A DNA stretch of 64,000 nt, taken from Clostridia bacterium. GTDB taxonomy: Bacteria > Bacillota > Clostridia > Oscillospirales > Acutalibacteraceae. Numbering within the stretch: the stretch's first letter is position 1; each line of letters begins with the position of its first letter. Position numbers and translations under genes: made by a program. Shown here one piece after another: positions 49,601 through 59,705 of this stretch. The stretch covers positions 1 through 64,000 of the forward strand of contig JAFTXJ010000007.1 in assembly GCA_017461625.1 (NCBI GenBank), written 5' to 3'. A model generated the notes under the pieces. That model was not told the origin of the DNA. It saw only the letters and a program-made list of their open reading frames with translations, and did no database searches.

Positions 49601-50578
49601 TTATTCTTCTGTCTGAGATGTGGATTGTTTATCAGTTATTCCGTTTGAAATCTGCTCATCAATAAGTAATATACCCCAAACTCCACCGTCATTTGAAGCA
49701 AACGCTCGTCCGTCATGAACAGTAGTAAGGGCTGTATACTGGCAAGGAACCACTTGCGTTCCGTCAGCTTTGAAAATGCCGTACTTTCCGCCTTTTAAAA
49801 CAGTTACATAGCCTTCACTGCATTCGTAGGGTGTGGTTGAATTGCCCAATGCACCGTAGCCGTCAATAGCATCGTATTCAAAAGGAATAACTTCTTCACC
49901 TTTTGAATTTATATAACCCCATTTACCGCCTTCAGACATTGAAACTAGTCCGCCCGTAAACACACCTGCAGCATCATATTCGGTTGAGCTTACAAGCTTT
50001 TCACCCGAAACTAATCCGTACTTTCCGCTGTCAAGCTGAACAGCCTCCGGCAAAAAACTGCCGCCGTCAGCCTGAACGTCACCGTTTTGAATGCTGACTT
50101 TTTCCAATGCAGAGTTCCACAAGTAAGTATAACCGCTGAAGTCCTCACACTTATGCGGGTAACTCCAGGTTTCACTCAAAGATGAATCAATTACATAAGT
50201 TGTTCTGTAAGAGCCTTCGGGCTTAATTGTTGCAATATATCCTTCGGTACAAATACAGGTTTCAACAGTATCATACTTAGGCTCAATAACAATCTTTCCG
50301 TTTGAGTCTATAAATCCGAATTTACCGTCTTTTTGAATAACATAGCAATCTCCAAAAGTAACATCATAGTGATTGGTTTTGTCATTAAAGGTTGTCTTCG
50401 GCAGAGCAAATATATTATCAGCTTCAATAGACGGTTCAACAACCCATGTTTCGGTATATTCAATTTTCTGCTCAGAATCTGTTTCAGTTTTTGCGTCTTC
50501 ATCATTGCCGCAAGCACACAAGCCAATCAGCAAAGCAACACAAAGAAGAACCGCAAATATACTTCTAAAACTCTTCAT
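49601..50578 (-). CDS. WG-repeat lipoprotein
   Basis: The 325-residue protein has a lipoprotein signal (lipobox GLCAC, Cys near 23) and at least five WG-type repeats, such as GKFGFIDSNGKIVIEPKYD and GKWGYINSKGEEVIPFEYD. These form a beta-repeat surface; the function is usually unknown. It is exported and held on the outer face of the membrane. The transporter gene upstream on the same strand ends only 24 bases before, so the two may form an operon. Confidence 0.88.
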   Translation of the reverse strand: MKSFRSIFAVLLCVALLIGLCACGNDEDAKTETDSEQKIEYTETWVVEPSIEADNIFALPKTTFNDKTNHYDVTFGDCYVIQKDGKFGFIDSNGKIVIEPKYDTVETCICTEGYIATIKPEGSYRTTYVIDSSLSETWSYPHKCEDFSGYTYLWNSALEKVSIQNGDVQADGGSFLPEAVQLDSGKYGLVSGEKLVSSTEYDAAGVFTGGLVSMSEGGKWGYINSKGEEVIPFEYDAIDGYGALGNSTTPYECSEGYVTVLKGGKYGIFKADGTQVVPCQYTALTTVHDGRAFASNDGGVWGILLIDEQISNGITDKQSTSQTEE

Positions 50579-50602
50579 TACATACTCCTTTGAAAGTCGG
50601 GC

Positions 50603-52165
50603 TTATTTCTTCAAAGCCTTTCTTGCTTCAATCTCAGCAACCATCTGAGCCTGCTTCTTTTCAGTAATTGTATAGAAAAGCATCGGGATGATTGTACCTA
50701 CCATGCTGATAGCACCGGCAAGGATAAGAACATTCCAGAGAAGCTGTTCGCCCTCAGGCTGAATTGCAGGAGTTGCTTCGGGGTTAATGCCTGCCCAGCT
50801 GAACGCCATAACGCCAATGAAAGCACCAACAGCCATACCAACTTTATTGATAAGGGTCTGCATTGCAAAGCAGATGCCTTCGCCTCTTTCACCTGTTTTC
50901 CACTCAAGGTAGTCAACAGTGTCACCAATCATAGCGTAAGTGATAATGTTGTTAACACCCTGAGGAATACCGAGAAGAACAAGTCCGATTGCACAAACAA
51001 CAAGCTTCCACGGAGCATCGTAACCGATGAAATACATAGCAAACATTACTACTGCACCGAGAGCGTGAACACCGATATATGCCCATTTCTTGGTGAATTT
51101 CTTTGACATCCAGGGAACAAGAATTGAAGCAACAAGGCCACCGGGAACAACAAGAAGAGTGATAAGACCATACAAACCTTCATCTTTAAGAACGTACTTG
51201 GCAAAGTAAAGACCGCCTGTGTATGTATAAACCATTCTTGCGCCACCGAGAACACCTGAAATAACAATAAGAAGAAGCTCTTTGTTTTTGAAAAGGAGCT
51301 TTAAATTGTGACCAAGGCTGGGTGGTGCATCTGTTGTTGTGAAACGTTCTTTTGTGTGTTTGAAACCATAATAGAACATAGGGATAGCAACAACTGTGAA
51401 TACAACAGCACAAATGAAATATGTCCACTTAAGAGTATCAGCGTTATCCTGAATAAACTCAGGCATAACTGTGCCAACATAAGAAGCAGCATTTTCAACT
51501 GATACACCAAGGTCAGCAACAATTTTATCAATATCTTCTGCAGTATATTTGAATTTTGATGTGATAGCATCTGTAAGAATCGGAACACCAATTGTTACAA
51601 TACCTGCACCGAGCGTACAAACAAGACGCGTGATTGTAAGCATATTACCGCGAACAACGGTGTTGTTTGTAAGGCAGGTTGAAAGTCCCCAATAAGGAAC
51701 ATCGGCAACTGTATAAGCTACTGACCAGAGAGTGTAGATAACAGATACAATAATGAATGTCGTAAGTGACTTTGCCGGGAAAGGCAAGAAACAAGCAATA
51801 GTCATCACTGCGATGGGAAGAGCCATCCACTTAAGATAAGGACGGCATTTACCCCACTTGGTACGGGTTTTATCAACAATCGAACCCATAATCGGATCAT
51901 TAAGTGCGTCAAAAATACGAACACCGAGCATCAAAAATGCAACAGCCATAGCACCGTCAAGTGCACCAAAGATGCCACCTTTTTCAACACTACCGAAAAG
52001 CAGTGCATCTGTGAGAAAAATAGTAAGGTATGAACCTATAATTGTGCAGATAAAGTTCTGACCGAATCCTGTAATGGCATAAGCAATAGCTTCTTTAGGC
52101 TGAAGGCTACCCTTATCATTTGGATTTGTACCATAAACTTTATGCAACAAATCGTTGATTTTCAT
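50603..52165 (-). CDS. GPH-family (MelB-type) sugar:cation symporter
   Basis: The 520-residue protein has twelve predicted membrane helices in the GPH pattern: the N-terminal AYAITGFGQNFICTI, GVRIFDALNDPIMGSIVDKT (near 80, with the conserved acidic cation site), WGKCRPYLKW and MIGDTVDYLEWKTGERGEG (near 405). These match MelB-type glycoside-pentoside-hexuronide:cation symporters. The loop after helix 5 is unusually long (about residues 205-245). The substrate is unknown. No glycosidase gene is adjacent. Confidence 0.9.
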   Translation of the reverse strand: MKINDLLHKVYGTNPNDKGSLQPKEAIAYAITGFGQNFICTIIGSYLTIFLTDALLFGSVEKGGIFGALDGAMAVAFLMLGVRIFDALNDPIMGSIVDKTRTKWGKCRPYLKWMALPIAVMTIACFLPFPAKSLTTFIIVSVIYTLWSVAYTVADVPYWGLSTCLTNNTVVRGNMLTITRLVCTLGAGIVTIGVPILTDAITSKFKYTAEDIDKIVADLGVSVENAASYVGTVMPEFIQDNADTLKWTYFICAVVFTVVAIPMFYYGFKHTKERFTTTDAPPSLGHNLKLLFKNKELLLIVISGVLGGARMVYTYTGGLYFAKYVLKDEGLYGLITLLVVPGGLVASILVPWMSKKFTKKWAYIGVHALGAVVMFAMYFIGYDAPWKLVVCAIGLVLLGIPQGVNNIITYAMIGDTVDYLEWKTGERGEGICFAMQTLINKVGMAVGAFIGVMAFSWAGINPEATPAIQPEGEQLLWNVLILAGAISMVGTIIPMLFYTITEKKQAQMVAEIEARKALKK

Positions 52166-52244
52166 AGAAAACCCTCCAATTTATTATAATATATTGATTT
52201 TATCACATATTTTTATTTTTTTCAATCTGTAATATACATAAAAA

Positions 52245-52280
52245 AGAGGCAAACTACTTCAGCAGTTTGCCTCAAAATCT
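52245..52280 (-). terminator. Terminator of pckG
   Basis: GAGGCAAACT/AGTTTGCCTC with an 8-base loop, followed by TTTTTT on the minus strand. Confidence 0.92.
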
Positions 52281-52291
52281 ATTTCTATTAA

Positions 52292-54073
52292 TTAGCCAAG
52301 GTTTGCCTTAAGAGTATCAAGCTCTTTTGCAAGCTCTGAAGGAAGGGTTTTTCCGAATTTACCGTAGAACTCTTCAATACCCTTAGCTTCTTCTTTCCAA
52401 AGAGCCTTGTCAACATCAAGAATCTTCTTAAGTGAGTCAACAGAAACTTCACCTTCAAGACCTTCAATGTTGATGTCTTCAGCCTTTGGAAGGTAACCGA
52501 TAGCTGTTTCATCAGCATCTACTTCACCGTCACAACGCTTGATGATCCATTCAAGAACACGAAGGTTGTCACCGAATCCGGGCCACATGAAGTTGCCGTC
52601 TTCGTCTTTACGGAACCAGTTAACGTTAAAGATTTTGGGAGCCTTGTCAGCATCAAGTGTTTCACCGATGTTGATCCAGTGCTGCCAGTAGTCACCCATA
52701 TCATAGCCACAGAAAGGAAGCATAGCCATTGGGTCACGGCGAACAACACCTACTGCACCTGTTGCAGCTGCTGTTGTTTCAGAAGCCATAATTGAACCAA
52801 CGAATACACCATGGTTCCAGTCTCTTGACTGATATACAAGAGGAGTAAGAGCTGCACGACGGCCACCGAATACGAAAGCTGAAATGGGAACACCTGCAGG
52901 ATTTTCAAATTCGCTTGAAATGCAGGGGCAGTTCTTTGCGGGAGCTGTGAAACGGCTGTTTGGATGAGCACCTTTGATCTCGTCAACCTTACCGTTCCAG
53001 GGCTTACCTGTCCATTCAATTGCATTCTCGGGTGGATTCTTATCAAGACCTTCCCACCAAACTGTATTATTATCAAGGTTATGAGCAACGTTTGTGAAGA
53101 TTGTGCCCTGCTTTGTTGATGCAAGAGCGTTGGGGTTTGATTTTTCGTTTGTGCCGGGGGCAACACCGAAGAAACCGTTTTCAGGGTTGATAGCATAAAG
53201 TCTTCCGTCTTCGCCCTTACGGATCCAAGCGATATCGTCACCTACGCACCAAACTTTGTAGCCTGCCTTTTTGTATCCCTCGGGAGGAACCATCATAGCA
53301 AGGTTTGTTTTACCGCAAGCTGAGGGGAATGCAGCACAGATGTACTTAACTTCACCTTTGGGATTTTCAACGCCGAGGATGAGCATATGCTCTGCCTGCC
53401 AACCTTCGTGTTTGCCCTGATATGAAGCAATACGAAGTGCGAAGCATTTCTTACCGAGAAGAACGTTTCCGCCGTAGCCTGAGTTTACAGAAATAATTGT
53501 GTTATCCTGTGGGAAGTGGCAGATGTATCTGTTGTTTTCATCAATGTCACATTTGCAGTGAAGACCGCGAACCCAGTCATTGCTCTCATCGCCGAAACAA
53601 TCAAGAACAGCTTTACCTACTCTTGTCATAATAGCCATATTGAGAACAACATAGATTGAGTCAGTAACTTCGATACCAACCTTTGAAAGCTTTGAGCCGA
53701 TGGGACCCATTGAGTAAGGGATAACGTACATTGTGCGACCCTTGTAGCTGTCTCTTGCGATGTCGAAGAGCTTTTTATACATTACATCAGGATCTTCCCA
53801 GTTATTTGTGGGACCAGCTTCTTCCTTTGTCTTTGTGCAGATAAAGGTACGACCCTCAACACGAGCAACGTCGTTGGGGTTAGTTCTGTGAAGTAAGCAA
53901 CCGGGGAGAAGGTCCTCGTTAAGTCTTTCCATTTCGCCTGTTGCACAAGCTTCGTTACGAAGAGCCTCAAGCTGCTCCTCTGAGCCGTCAATCCAAACAA
54001 CGCTGTCGGGCTTAACAAGAGCTACCTGCTCGTCAACCCAATCAAGAATTGTTTTGTTATTTGTAAGTGCCAT
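52292..54073 (-). CDS. pckG: Phosphoenolpyruvate carboxykinase (GTP)
   Basis: The 593-residue enzyme interconverts oxaloacetate + GTP and PEP + CO2 + GDP. It has the GTP-type signature FPSACGKTNLAMMVPP (near 277) with the reactive Cys, a kinase-2 region with VGDDIAWIRK and the nucleotide motif GYDMGDYWQHW. ATP-type enzymes differ strongly. In anaerobes it can work in the CO2-fixing direction toward succinate or amino acids. It is monocistronic with its own promoter and terminator. Confidence 0.98.
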   Translation of the reverse strand: MALTNNKTILDWVDEQVALVKPDSVVWIDGSEEQLEALRNEACATGEMERLNEDLLPGCLLHRTNPNDVARVEGRTFICTKTKEEAGPTNNWEDPDVMYKKLFDIARDSYKGRTMYVIPYSMGPIGSKLSKVGIEVTDSIYVVLNMAIMTRVGKAVLDCFGDESNDWVRGLHCKCDIDENNRYICHFPQDNTIISVNSGYGGNVLLGKKCFALRIASYQGKHEGWQAEHMLILGVENPKGEVKYICAAFPSACGKTNLAMMVPPEGYKKAGYKVWCVGDDIAWIRKGEDGRLYAINPENGFFGVAPGTNEKSNPNALASTKQGTIFTNVAHNLDNNTVWWEGLDKNPPENAIEWTGKPWNGKVDEIKGAHPNSRFTAPAKNCPCISSEFENPAGVPISAFVFGGRRAALTPLVYQSRDWNHGVFVGSIMASETTAAATGAVGVVRRDPMAMLPFCGYDMGDYWQHWINIGETLDADKAPKIFNVNWFRKDEDGNFMWPGFGDNLRVLEWIIKRCDGEVDADETAIGYLPKAEDINIEGLEGEVSVDSLKKILDVDKALWKEEAKGIEEFYGKFGKTLPSELAKELDTLKANLG

Positions 54074-54119
54074 ATGAAAATTCTCCTTTCAGAATTTTAT
54101 TCAACGTATGTCGTTATAT

Positions 54120-54148
54120 ATTATAATCGATTTTTTGTAAAATTTCAA
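54120..54148 (-). promoter_or_regulatory. Promoter of pckG
   Basis: On the minus strand TTGAAA (54143-54148) and TATAAT (54120-54125) with a 17-base spacer. Confidence 0.85.
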
Positions 54149-54279
54149 CCTTAAAATATATAATAAACAAGAACAAAATGTTAATTTTTTGTCATTATTT
54201 ACAAAACAAAACTGAATAATACTGTTTTCGGCTGACTATACTTATTTTAAAACATATTTTATAAAGAAAGGCTGTTATT

Positions 54280-54609
54280 ATGAAAGACCTCCGAACAGAA
54301 AGCCAGAAGCTTTTTCACACATTTGTTACTCTTGCTGTTATCATTATGAGTGTAACTTTGATTATTATGGGTGTTTTTGCCGCTAAAAATAACACTGCAA
54401 TGATTGATTCGGGTATTACCCCTGCAATGATTTATGCAAGAAGAGAAAACACGCAGATTTCTGTGCAGATTGGTGAATCGCTTTATGAAAACACGCCCAA
54501 AAAAGAAATTCCGCTAACAAAGCTGGCATCTTTTGCACCTGCACCCATTAACGGAATTTATATTATTTATAAAAATATTTGTGAATTAACCGATTCATTT
54601 CTTCCTTGA
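54280..54609 (+). CDS. Small membrane protein, unknown
   Basis: The 109-residue protein has one N-terminal helix (about 13-34, [20 protein letters not shown]) and a polar domain outside or inside with no family I recognise. It starts with an ATG after AAAGAAAGG. Its last 15 bases overlap the end of the convergent HTH gene, an arrangement without a visible terminator. Confidence 0.65.
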   Translation: MKDLRTESQKLFHTFVTLAVIIMSVTLIIMGVFAAKNNTAMIDSGITPAMIYARRENTQISVQIGESLYENTPKKEIPLTKLASFAPAPINGIYIIYKNICELTDSFLP

Positions 54610-55533
54610 AAAAAGCACAACCAATCCGCCGTAAAGCACCGCTGCACAAGGCCAGATTACCCACGTTGTACGCCAATCTGAAGAAATAAAGCTCCAAGCT
54701 AAATAAGCGGCAAGCACAACCGACCAATACACGCCTGCTATTTTTTCAAGTTTATTTTCGGCCTCTTTTCTTTGCGGAGTGTAGTCACCCTGTTGCAAAA
54801 GCTGTTGATATGAGCCGTGAGTCATCCCTGCCTTTATAAAAAGAGCCACCGCAACACTGACTATTATAAAAAGCAACAGAACACTTATAATCACACCTCG
54901 GTCACTGTCATCAAAAGCGGCACAAATAACAGTAGGTACAATGCTCACAATGCACAAAACAACACCTGCTACTATATACGAAGCAAAGGTTTTGCTGTAA
55001 GCCGACCTACCTTTTTCCAGAAAGTCCTCAGTACGCATATCAATGCTGAACTGCTCTTTTGTGATATGGTTATATTTCCCGAGGTTTAATCCGCTATAGA
55101 TAAAAAGACCGACGGCTGTTGCAATTATAACAAGAAACAACGGCACACCTACACCTGCCATAACGGCATCACTTAAGCTAAATCCCTCCAAAGCAACAAG
55201 AACACACGGGGATAAAATGCACAACATAACACCTATTGCAATTGAAGATGAAAACTTTTTAACCACCTCAAGATAAGCCGATGCTTCTTCTATAGAAACC
55301 GTTCTTAAAAGCTTAGTTGGCGATTCTTGCTCTTCCGGCGGTTGATTTTTGAGAAGATAATCGGTGCTTACACCAAAAATCTCACTCAATTTAACTATGC
55401 GGTCAAGGTCGGGAATCGACTCCCCCGTTTCCCATTTAGAAACCGATTGCCTCGAAACATCAAGCTTTTCAGCTAATGCCTCTTGAGAAAGACCGTTTCT
55501 TTTTCTTAATTCAAAAATTTTATCTGACAACAT
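54595..55533 (-). CDS. XRE-family HTH protein with C-terminal membrane domain
   Basis: The 312-residue protein has an N-terminal Cro/C1 HTH ([20 protein letters not shown], then [19 protein letters not shown]), a linker and five or six hydrophobic segments in the C-terminal 200 residues. Such membrane-tethered HTH proteins are common in Firmicutes and may sense an envelope signal. The ATG at 55533 has an AAAGGAG SD. The target is unknown. Confidence 0.88.
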   Translation of the reverse strand: MLSDKIFELRKRNGLSQEALAEKLDVSRQSVSKWETGESIPDLDRIVKLSEIFGVSTDYLLKNQPPEEQESPTKLLRTVSIEEASAYLEVVKKFSSSIAIGVMLCILSPCVLVALEGFSLSDAVMAGVGVPLFLVIIATAVGLFIYSGLNLGKYNHITKEQFSIDMRTEDFLEKGRSAYSKTFASYIVAGVVLCIVSIVPTVICAAFDDSDRGVIISVLLLFIIVSVAVALFIKAGMTHGSYQQLLQQGDYTPQRKEAENKLEKIAGVYWSVVLAAYLAWSFISSDWRTTWVIWPCAAVLYGGLVVLFSRKK

Positions 55534-55601
55534 ATAATCAGCTCCTTTCATCACCTGTATTATACAACATTTTCAGGTTGACAACTACCAAGTGCGGTTG
55601 A

Positions 55602-55636
55602 AAAAACGGCAACCAACAGTTGCGGTTGCCGTTTTC
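55602..55636 (-). terminator. Terminator of argF-carA-carB
   Basis: AAAACGGCAACC/GGTTGCCGTTTT with a 9-base loop, followed by TTTC on the minus strand. Confidence 0.92.
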
Positions 55637-55652
55637 TTTAGCTTAAAGCTTT

Positions 55653-58600
55653 TTAATATTCTACTACGCCTTCATAAACCTTGTTTGCATCACCAAGGAG
55701 GTAAATGTTTTCACCGTCATATCTTACGGTTACATCGCCGCCACGCATTTTAACTGTGATGTCTTCGTTAAGGTTACAAAGACCTTTTTCAATTGCTGCT
55801 ACAACAGTTGCACAAGCACCTGTACCGCATCCAAGGCTTTCACCGTTGATAGCACGCTCGTAGCAACGCATCTTAATTGTATTTTTGTTAACAACCCTTG
55901 CAATTTCTGTGTTGATATATTCGGGGAGGAAACCTGAGTTTCTCATTGTGTCGCCCAATTCGTTCATATCAACATCTTCAATTCTGTCACCGAAGATTAC
56001 GCAGTGAGAGTTGCATACAGTTACGCAGTTGATCTTATATTCCTTGCCGTCAACAGTGAGAGGATAATCGATAATCTTATCCATATCCACGTTAACGGGA
56101 ATGTTTTTGGGATCAAGGTCGGGCTTACCGAGGTTTACTCTTGCAGAGCGGATTTCACCGTTGTATGAGTAAAGCTTAACCTCAATAACACCGCTTGCTG
56201 TTTCAATTTTCATCTCTTTCTTAGGAACAAGACCCTGGTCATAGAGATATTTTGCGGCGCAACGGATGCTGTTAGCAGCCATAAGAGTAACAGTACCGTC
56301 GGTGTTGAATACTCTCATTTTTGCATCGGCAATATCAGACTTTTCAAGGAATACCGTGCCGTCAGCACCGATACCGTAGTTACGGTCAATGAAGTTGATT
56401 GTGAGTGATTCGGGTGAATCAATATCACCGTCAAAATTATTGAAGTAAATATCGTCGTTACCTGAAGCCTGCATCTTTGTGAAGTTGATGCGTTTCTTTG
56501 TTTCTCTCATTCTGTTGATGTCAACAAGCTCAGTATTCTTCTGAGTGAAGCGGCTTGCAATAATATCTGCAAGAGCATTGGCTGTATCAAGAGAAGTAAG
56601 GCAGGTGATTGAAAGCTGAACAGCTCTTCTGTGAAGTCTGATGAAGTTTTCAATAGACTTTTCTTTAGTTGAGCCTGTGTAAACAATGTAGTTTACTGCA
56701 CCTGTTTCAAGGAGCTTAATCATATCATCGCCCTTGTTGATGCTGCTTACAACCTCAACATCTACGCCAAGGCTTCTAATTGCGTTAGCAGTGCCGTCAG
56801 TAGCATAAATCTTGAGACCGACATCGCTGAACTTCTTGGCAAGGGGGATAACTTCGTCCTTGTCCTTATCCTGAACGGTGATGAGAACACCACCGTTGTG
56901 ATGCATATGGTGATATGTGCTTCTTTCGCAAAGCTTGAAGCCTGCTGAAACAAGACCCTTGAAAAGTGCTTCATTAAGGCTTCTTGCCAAGCCGAGCACT
57001 TCACCTGTTGATTTCATCTGCGGGCCAAGCTCTGAGTTAACATCACTAAGCTTTTCAAATGAGAATACGGGAACCTTAATTGCAAAGTAAGGCGGAGTTT
57101 TATAAAGGCCTGTGCCAAAACCAAGGTCACGGAGCTTCTGACCAACCATAACCTTTGTTGCAAGCTCAACCATAGGTACATTTGTAACCTTACTGATGTA
57201 AGGGATTGTTCTTGAAGCTCTGGGGTTAACCTCGATAACATAAAGCTCGTTCTGATAGAAGAGATACTGAATATTAACAAGACCCTTTGTGCCCAGTGAA
57301 AGAGCAAGATTTGTTGAGCATTCAACAACCTTTTCAATCATTGTATCGGTAAGAGTAAAGGGTGGGTAAACTGCGATTGAGTCACCACTGTGAACACCCG
57401 CACGCTCGATATGTTCCATAATACCGGGGATAAGAATATCTTCACCGTCGGAAATTACGTCAACTTCGAGTTCTTTGCCCATCATATATTTGTCAACAAG
57501 TACAGGGTTTTCAATCTTCTGTGAAAGAATGATGTCCATATACTGTCTAACATCGTTTTCGTTATAAGCGATTGTCATATTCTGACCGCCGATAACATAA
57601 GAAGGACGTAGAAGAACAGGATAGCCAAGCTCTTCAGCAGCTTCAAGGGCTCCGTCAACATTCATAATTGTGTGAGCCTTTGGTCTGCGGATATTGAAAG
57701 ATTCAAGAAGAGCTTCAAAACGCTCTCTGTCTTCTGCGATGTCGATACCCTCAGCAGATGTGCCGAGAATCTGAATTCCGTTGTCATCAAGGAACTTTGT
57801 AAGCTTGATAGCAGTCTGACCACCAAAGGCAACAACTACACCGATGGGATTTTCAACCTTGATAACGTTCATAACATCTTCTTCGCTCAACGGCTCAAAA
57901 TAAAGCCTGTCAGCAGTGTCGAAGTCGGTTGAAACTGTTTCGGGGTTATTGTTGATAATAACAACCTCGTAGCCAAGCTCCTTAAGAGTCCATACGCAGT
58001 GAACGGAAGAGTAGTCAAATTCAATACCCTGACCGATACGGATAGGACCTGAACCAAGAACGATAATCTTCTCTTTATCGGACTTAGGAAGAGCCCTTGA
58101 TTCGCAGTGATTATCGTATGTTGAGTAGAAATAAGGTGTTTCTGCGGCAAACTCTGCAGCACAGGTGTCAACCATTTTATAAACTGCATCTCTGGTTTCT
58201 TCAGGCAATTTGCCTGCAAGGCGTTTAATAGCCTCGTCGGTATATCCGTACTTCTTACCTTTGATGTAATAATCTTCATCAAGGTTGCCTGACTCAAGCA
58301 TTTTTTCGTAATTTACGAGATTGAGAAGCTTTGAAAGGAACCATTTGTCGATTCTTGTGATTTCATTGATTTTATCAATGCTTACGCCCTCTTTAAGAGC
58401 TCTGAAAACAGTAAACAAACGAAGGTCATCGCAAACACCGAGGCGCTCAACAACATCCATTCCATCAGGGAACTTTTTATAGTTAAGAGTATCAAGTGAA
58501 ATTTCCGCACCACGAACAGCCTTCATAATTGCCATTTCAAATGAGGGGGCAATAGCCATAACCTCACCTGTGGCTTTCATCTGTGTGCCCAACTTACGGT

Positions 58601-59705
58601 TAGACTGAACAAATTTTTCAAAAGGCCATTTGGGGAACTTAACAACAACATAGTCAATTGTCGGCTCAAAGCAAGCACAGGTTTTGCCTGTGATGTCATT
58701 TCTGATTTCATCAAGGGTATAGCCCAAAGCGATTTTGGATGTAACCTTAGCAATGGGGAAACCTGTTGCCTTACTTGCAAGAGCAGATGAACGTGAAACA
58801 CGAGGGTTAACCTCAATAACAGCGTATTCAAAGCTGTCGGGGTTAAGAGCGAACTGGCAGTTACAACCGCCCTCGATTCCAAGCTCGGTAATAATATCAA
58901 GAGAAGCTTTGCGAAGCATCTCATATTCTTTTATTGAAAGAGTAACAGCAGGAGCAATAACAATACTGTCACCTGTATGAACACCTACTGGGTCAATATT
59001 TTCCATTGAGCAGATTGCGATAGCGTTACCAACGCTGTCACGCATAACCTCAAACTCAACTTCTTTCCATCCGTAGATATATTTTTCAACAAGTACCTGT
59101 GTGATCGGTGAAAGAAGAAGACCGTTTTTAGCGATAATTTTAAGCTCTTCAACGTTATTGGCAACACCGCCGCCTGCACCGCCAAGAGTGAAAGCAGGGC
59201 GAATGATAACGGGATAACCGATTTTTTCAGCGATTGCAATTGAATCTTCAAGAGTTTCAGCAATGTCTGAAGGGATGCAAGGCTGACCGATTTTAACCAT
59301 TGTGTCACGGAACATCTGACGGTCTTCAGCCTTGTCAATAGCTTCATAGTTAGTGCCGAGAAGCTTAACGTTCATTTTGTCAAGATAGCCGCTTTTTGAA
59401 AGCTGCATAGCAATGGTAAGACCTGTCTGACCGCCCAAACCTGCAAGCAAGCTGTCGGGGCGTTCTTTTTCGATAATACGCATTACTGTATCTTCTGTAA
59501 GAGGCTCAAGATAAATTTCGTCAGCAAGAGCCTTGTCTGTCATAATTGTTGCAGGGTTTGAGTTAACGAGAACAACATCAAGACCTGCATCTTTAAGAAC
59601 ACGGCAAGCCTGAGCACCTGCATAGTCAAACTCAGCAGCCTGACCGATAACGATAGGACCGGAACCTATAACTAATACTTTTTTAATATCTTTATTTAAC
59701 GGCAT
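55653..59705 (-). CDS. carB: Carbamoyl-phosphate synthase large chain fused to a DapF-like domain
   Basis: The 1350-residue protein has a normal CarB (about 1-1072): two ATP-grasp halves (first with EYIYGWKEVEFEVMRD, second with DKYMMGKELEVDVISDG) and the allosteric MGS-like domain. The reading frame continues without a break into a DapF fold (1073-1350). It has KMQASGNDDIYF, NYGIGADG, YERAINGESLGCGTGACA and the second catalytic Cys (Cys1293), but the first catalytic Cys of the MCGN motif is Ala1143 (LMAANSIRC). The domain numbering (71 and 221) fits the H. influenzae DapF cysteines (73 and 217). Epimerase activity is therefore doubtful; CarB activity should be intact. The start overlaps the carA stop (TAATG). 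Confidence 0.95.
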   Translation of the reverse strand: MPLNKDIKKVLVIGSGPIVIGQAAEFDYAGAQACRVLKDAGLDVVLVNSNPATIMTDKALADEIYLEPLTEDTVMRIIEKERPDSLLAGLGGQTGLTIAMQLSKSGYLDKMNVKLLGTNYEAIDKAEDRQMFRDTMVKIGQPCIPSDIAETLEDSIAIAEKIGYPVIIRPAFTLGGAGGGVANNVEELKIIAKNGLLLSPITQVLVEKYIYGWKEVEFEVMRDSVGNAIAICSMENIDPVGVHTGDSIVIAPAVTLSIKEYEMLRKASLDIITELGIEGGCNCQFALNPDSFEYAVIEVNPRVSRSSALASKATGFPIAKVTSKIALGYTLDEIRNDITGKTCACFEPTIDYVVVKFPKWPFEKFVQSNRKLGTQMKATGEVMAIAPSFEMAIMKAVRGAEISLDTLNYKKFPDGMDVVERLGVCDDLRLFTVFRALKEGVSIDKINEITRIDKWFLSKLLNLVNYEKMLESGNLDEDYYIKGKKYGYTDEAIKRLAGKLPEETRDAVYKMVDTCAAEFAAETPYFYSTYDNHCESRALPKSDKEKIIVLGSGPIRIGQGIEFDYSSVHCVWTLKELGYEVVIINNNPETVSTDFDTADRLYFEPLSEEDVMNVIKVENPIGVVVAFGGQTAIKLTKFLDDNGIQILGTSAEGIDIAEDRERFEALLESFNIRRPKAHTIMNVDGALEAAEELGYPVLLRPSYVIGGQNMTIAYNENDVRQYMDIILSQKIENPVLVDKYMMGKELEVDVISDGEDILIPGIMEHIERAGVHSGDSIAVYPPFTLTDTMIEKVVECSTNLALSLGTKGLVNIQYLFYQNELYVIEVNPRASRTIPYISKVTNVPMVELATKVMVGQKLRDLGFGTGLYKTPPYFAIKVPVFSFEKLSDVNSELGPQMKSTGEVLGLARSLNEALFKGLVSAGFKLCERSTYHHMHHNGGVLITVQDKDKDEVIPLAKKFSDVGLKIYATDGTANAIRSLGVDVEVVSSINKGDDMIKLLETGAVNYIVYTGSTKEKSIENFIRLHRRAVQLSITCLTSLDTANALADIIASRFTQKNTELVDINRMRETKKRINFTKMQASGNDDIYFNNFDGDIDSPESLTINFIDRNYGIGADGTVFLEKSDIADAKMRVFNTDGTVTLMAANSIRCAAKYLYDQGLVPKKEMKIETASGVIEVKLYSYNGEIRSARVNLGKPDLDPKNIPVNVDMDKIIDYPLTVDGKEYKINCVTVCNSHCVIFGDRIEDVDMNELGDTMRNSGFLPEYINTEIARVVNKNTIKMRCYERAINGESLGCGTGACATVVAAIEKGLCNLNEDITVKMRGGDVTVRYDGENIYLLGDANKVYEGVVEY

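Noticed and set aside
55653..59705. Frameshift or assembly join explaining the CarB-DapF fusion
   Set aside because: The frame is continuous, there is no stop or SD at the junction, and both domains are full length; an assembly error cannot be excluded from sequence alone but nothing suggests one.
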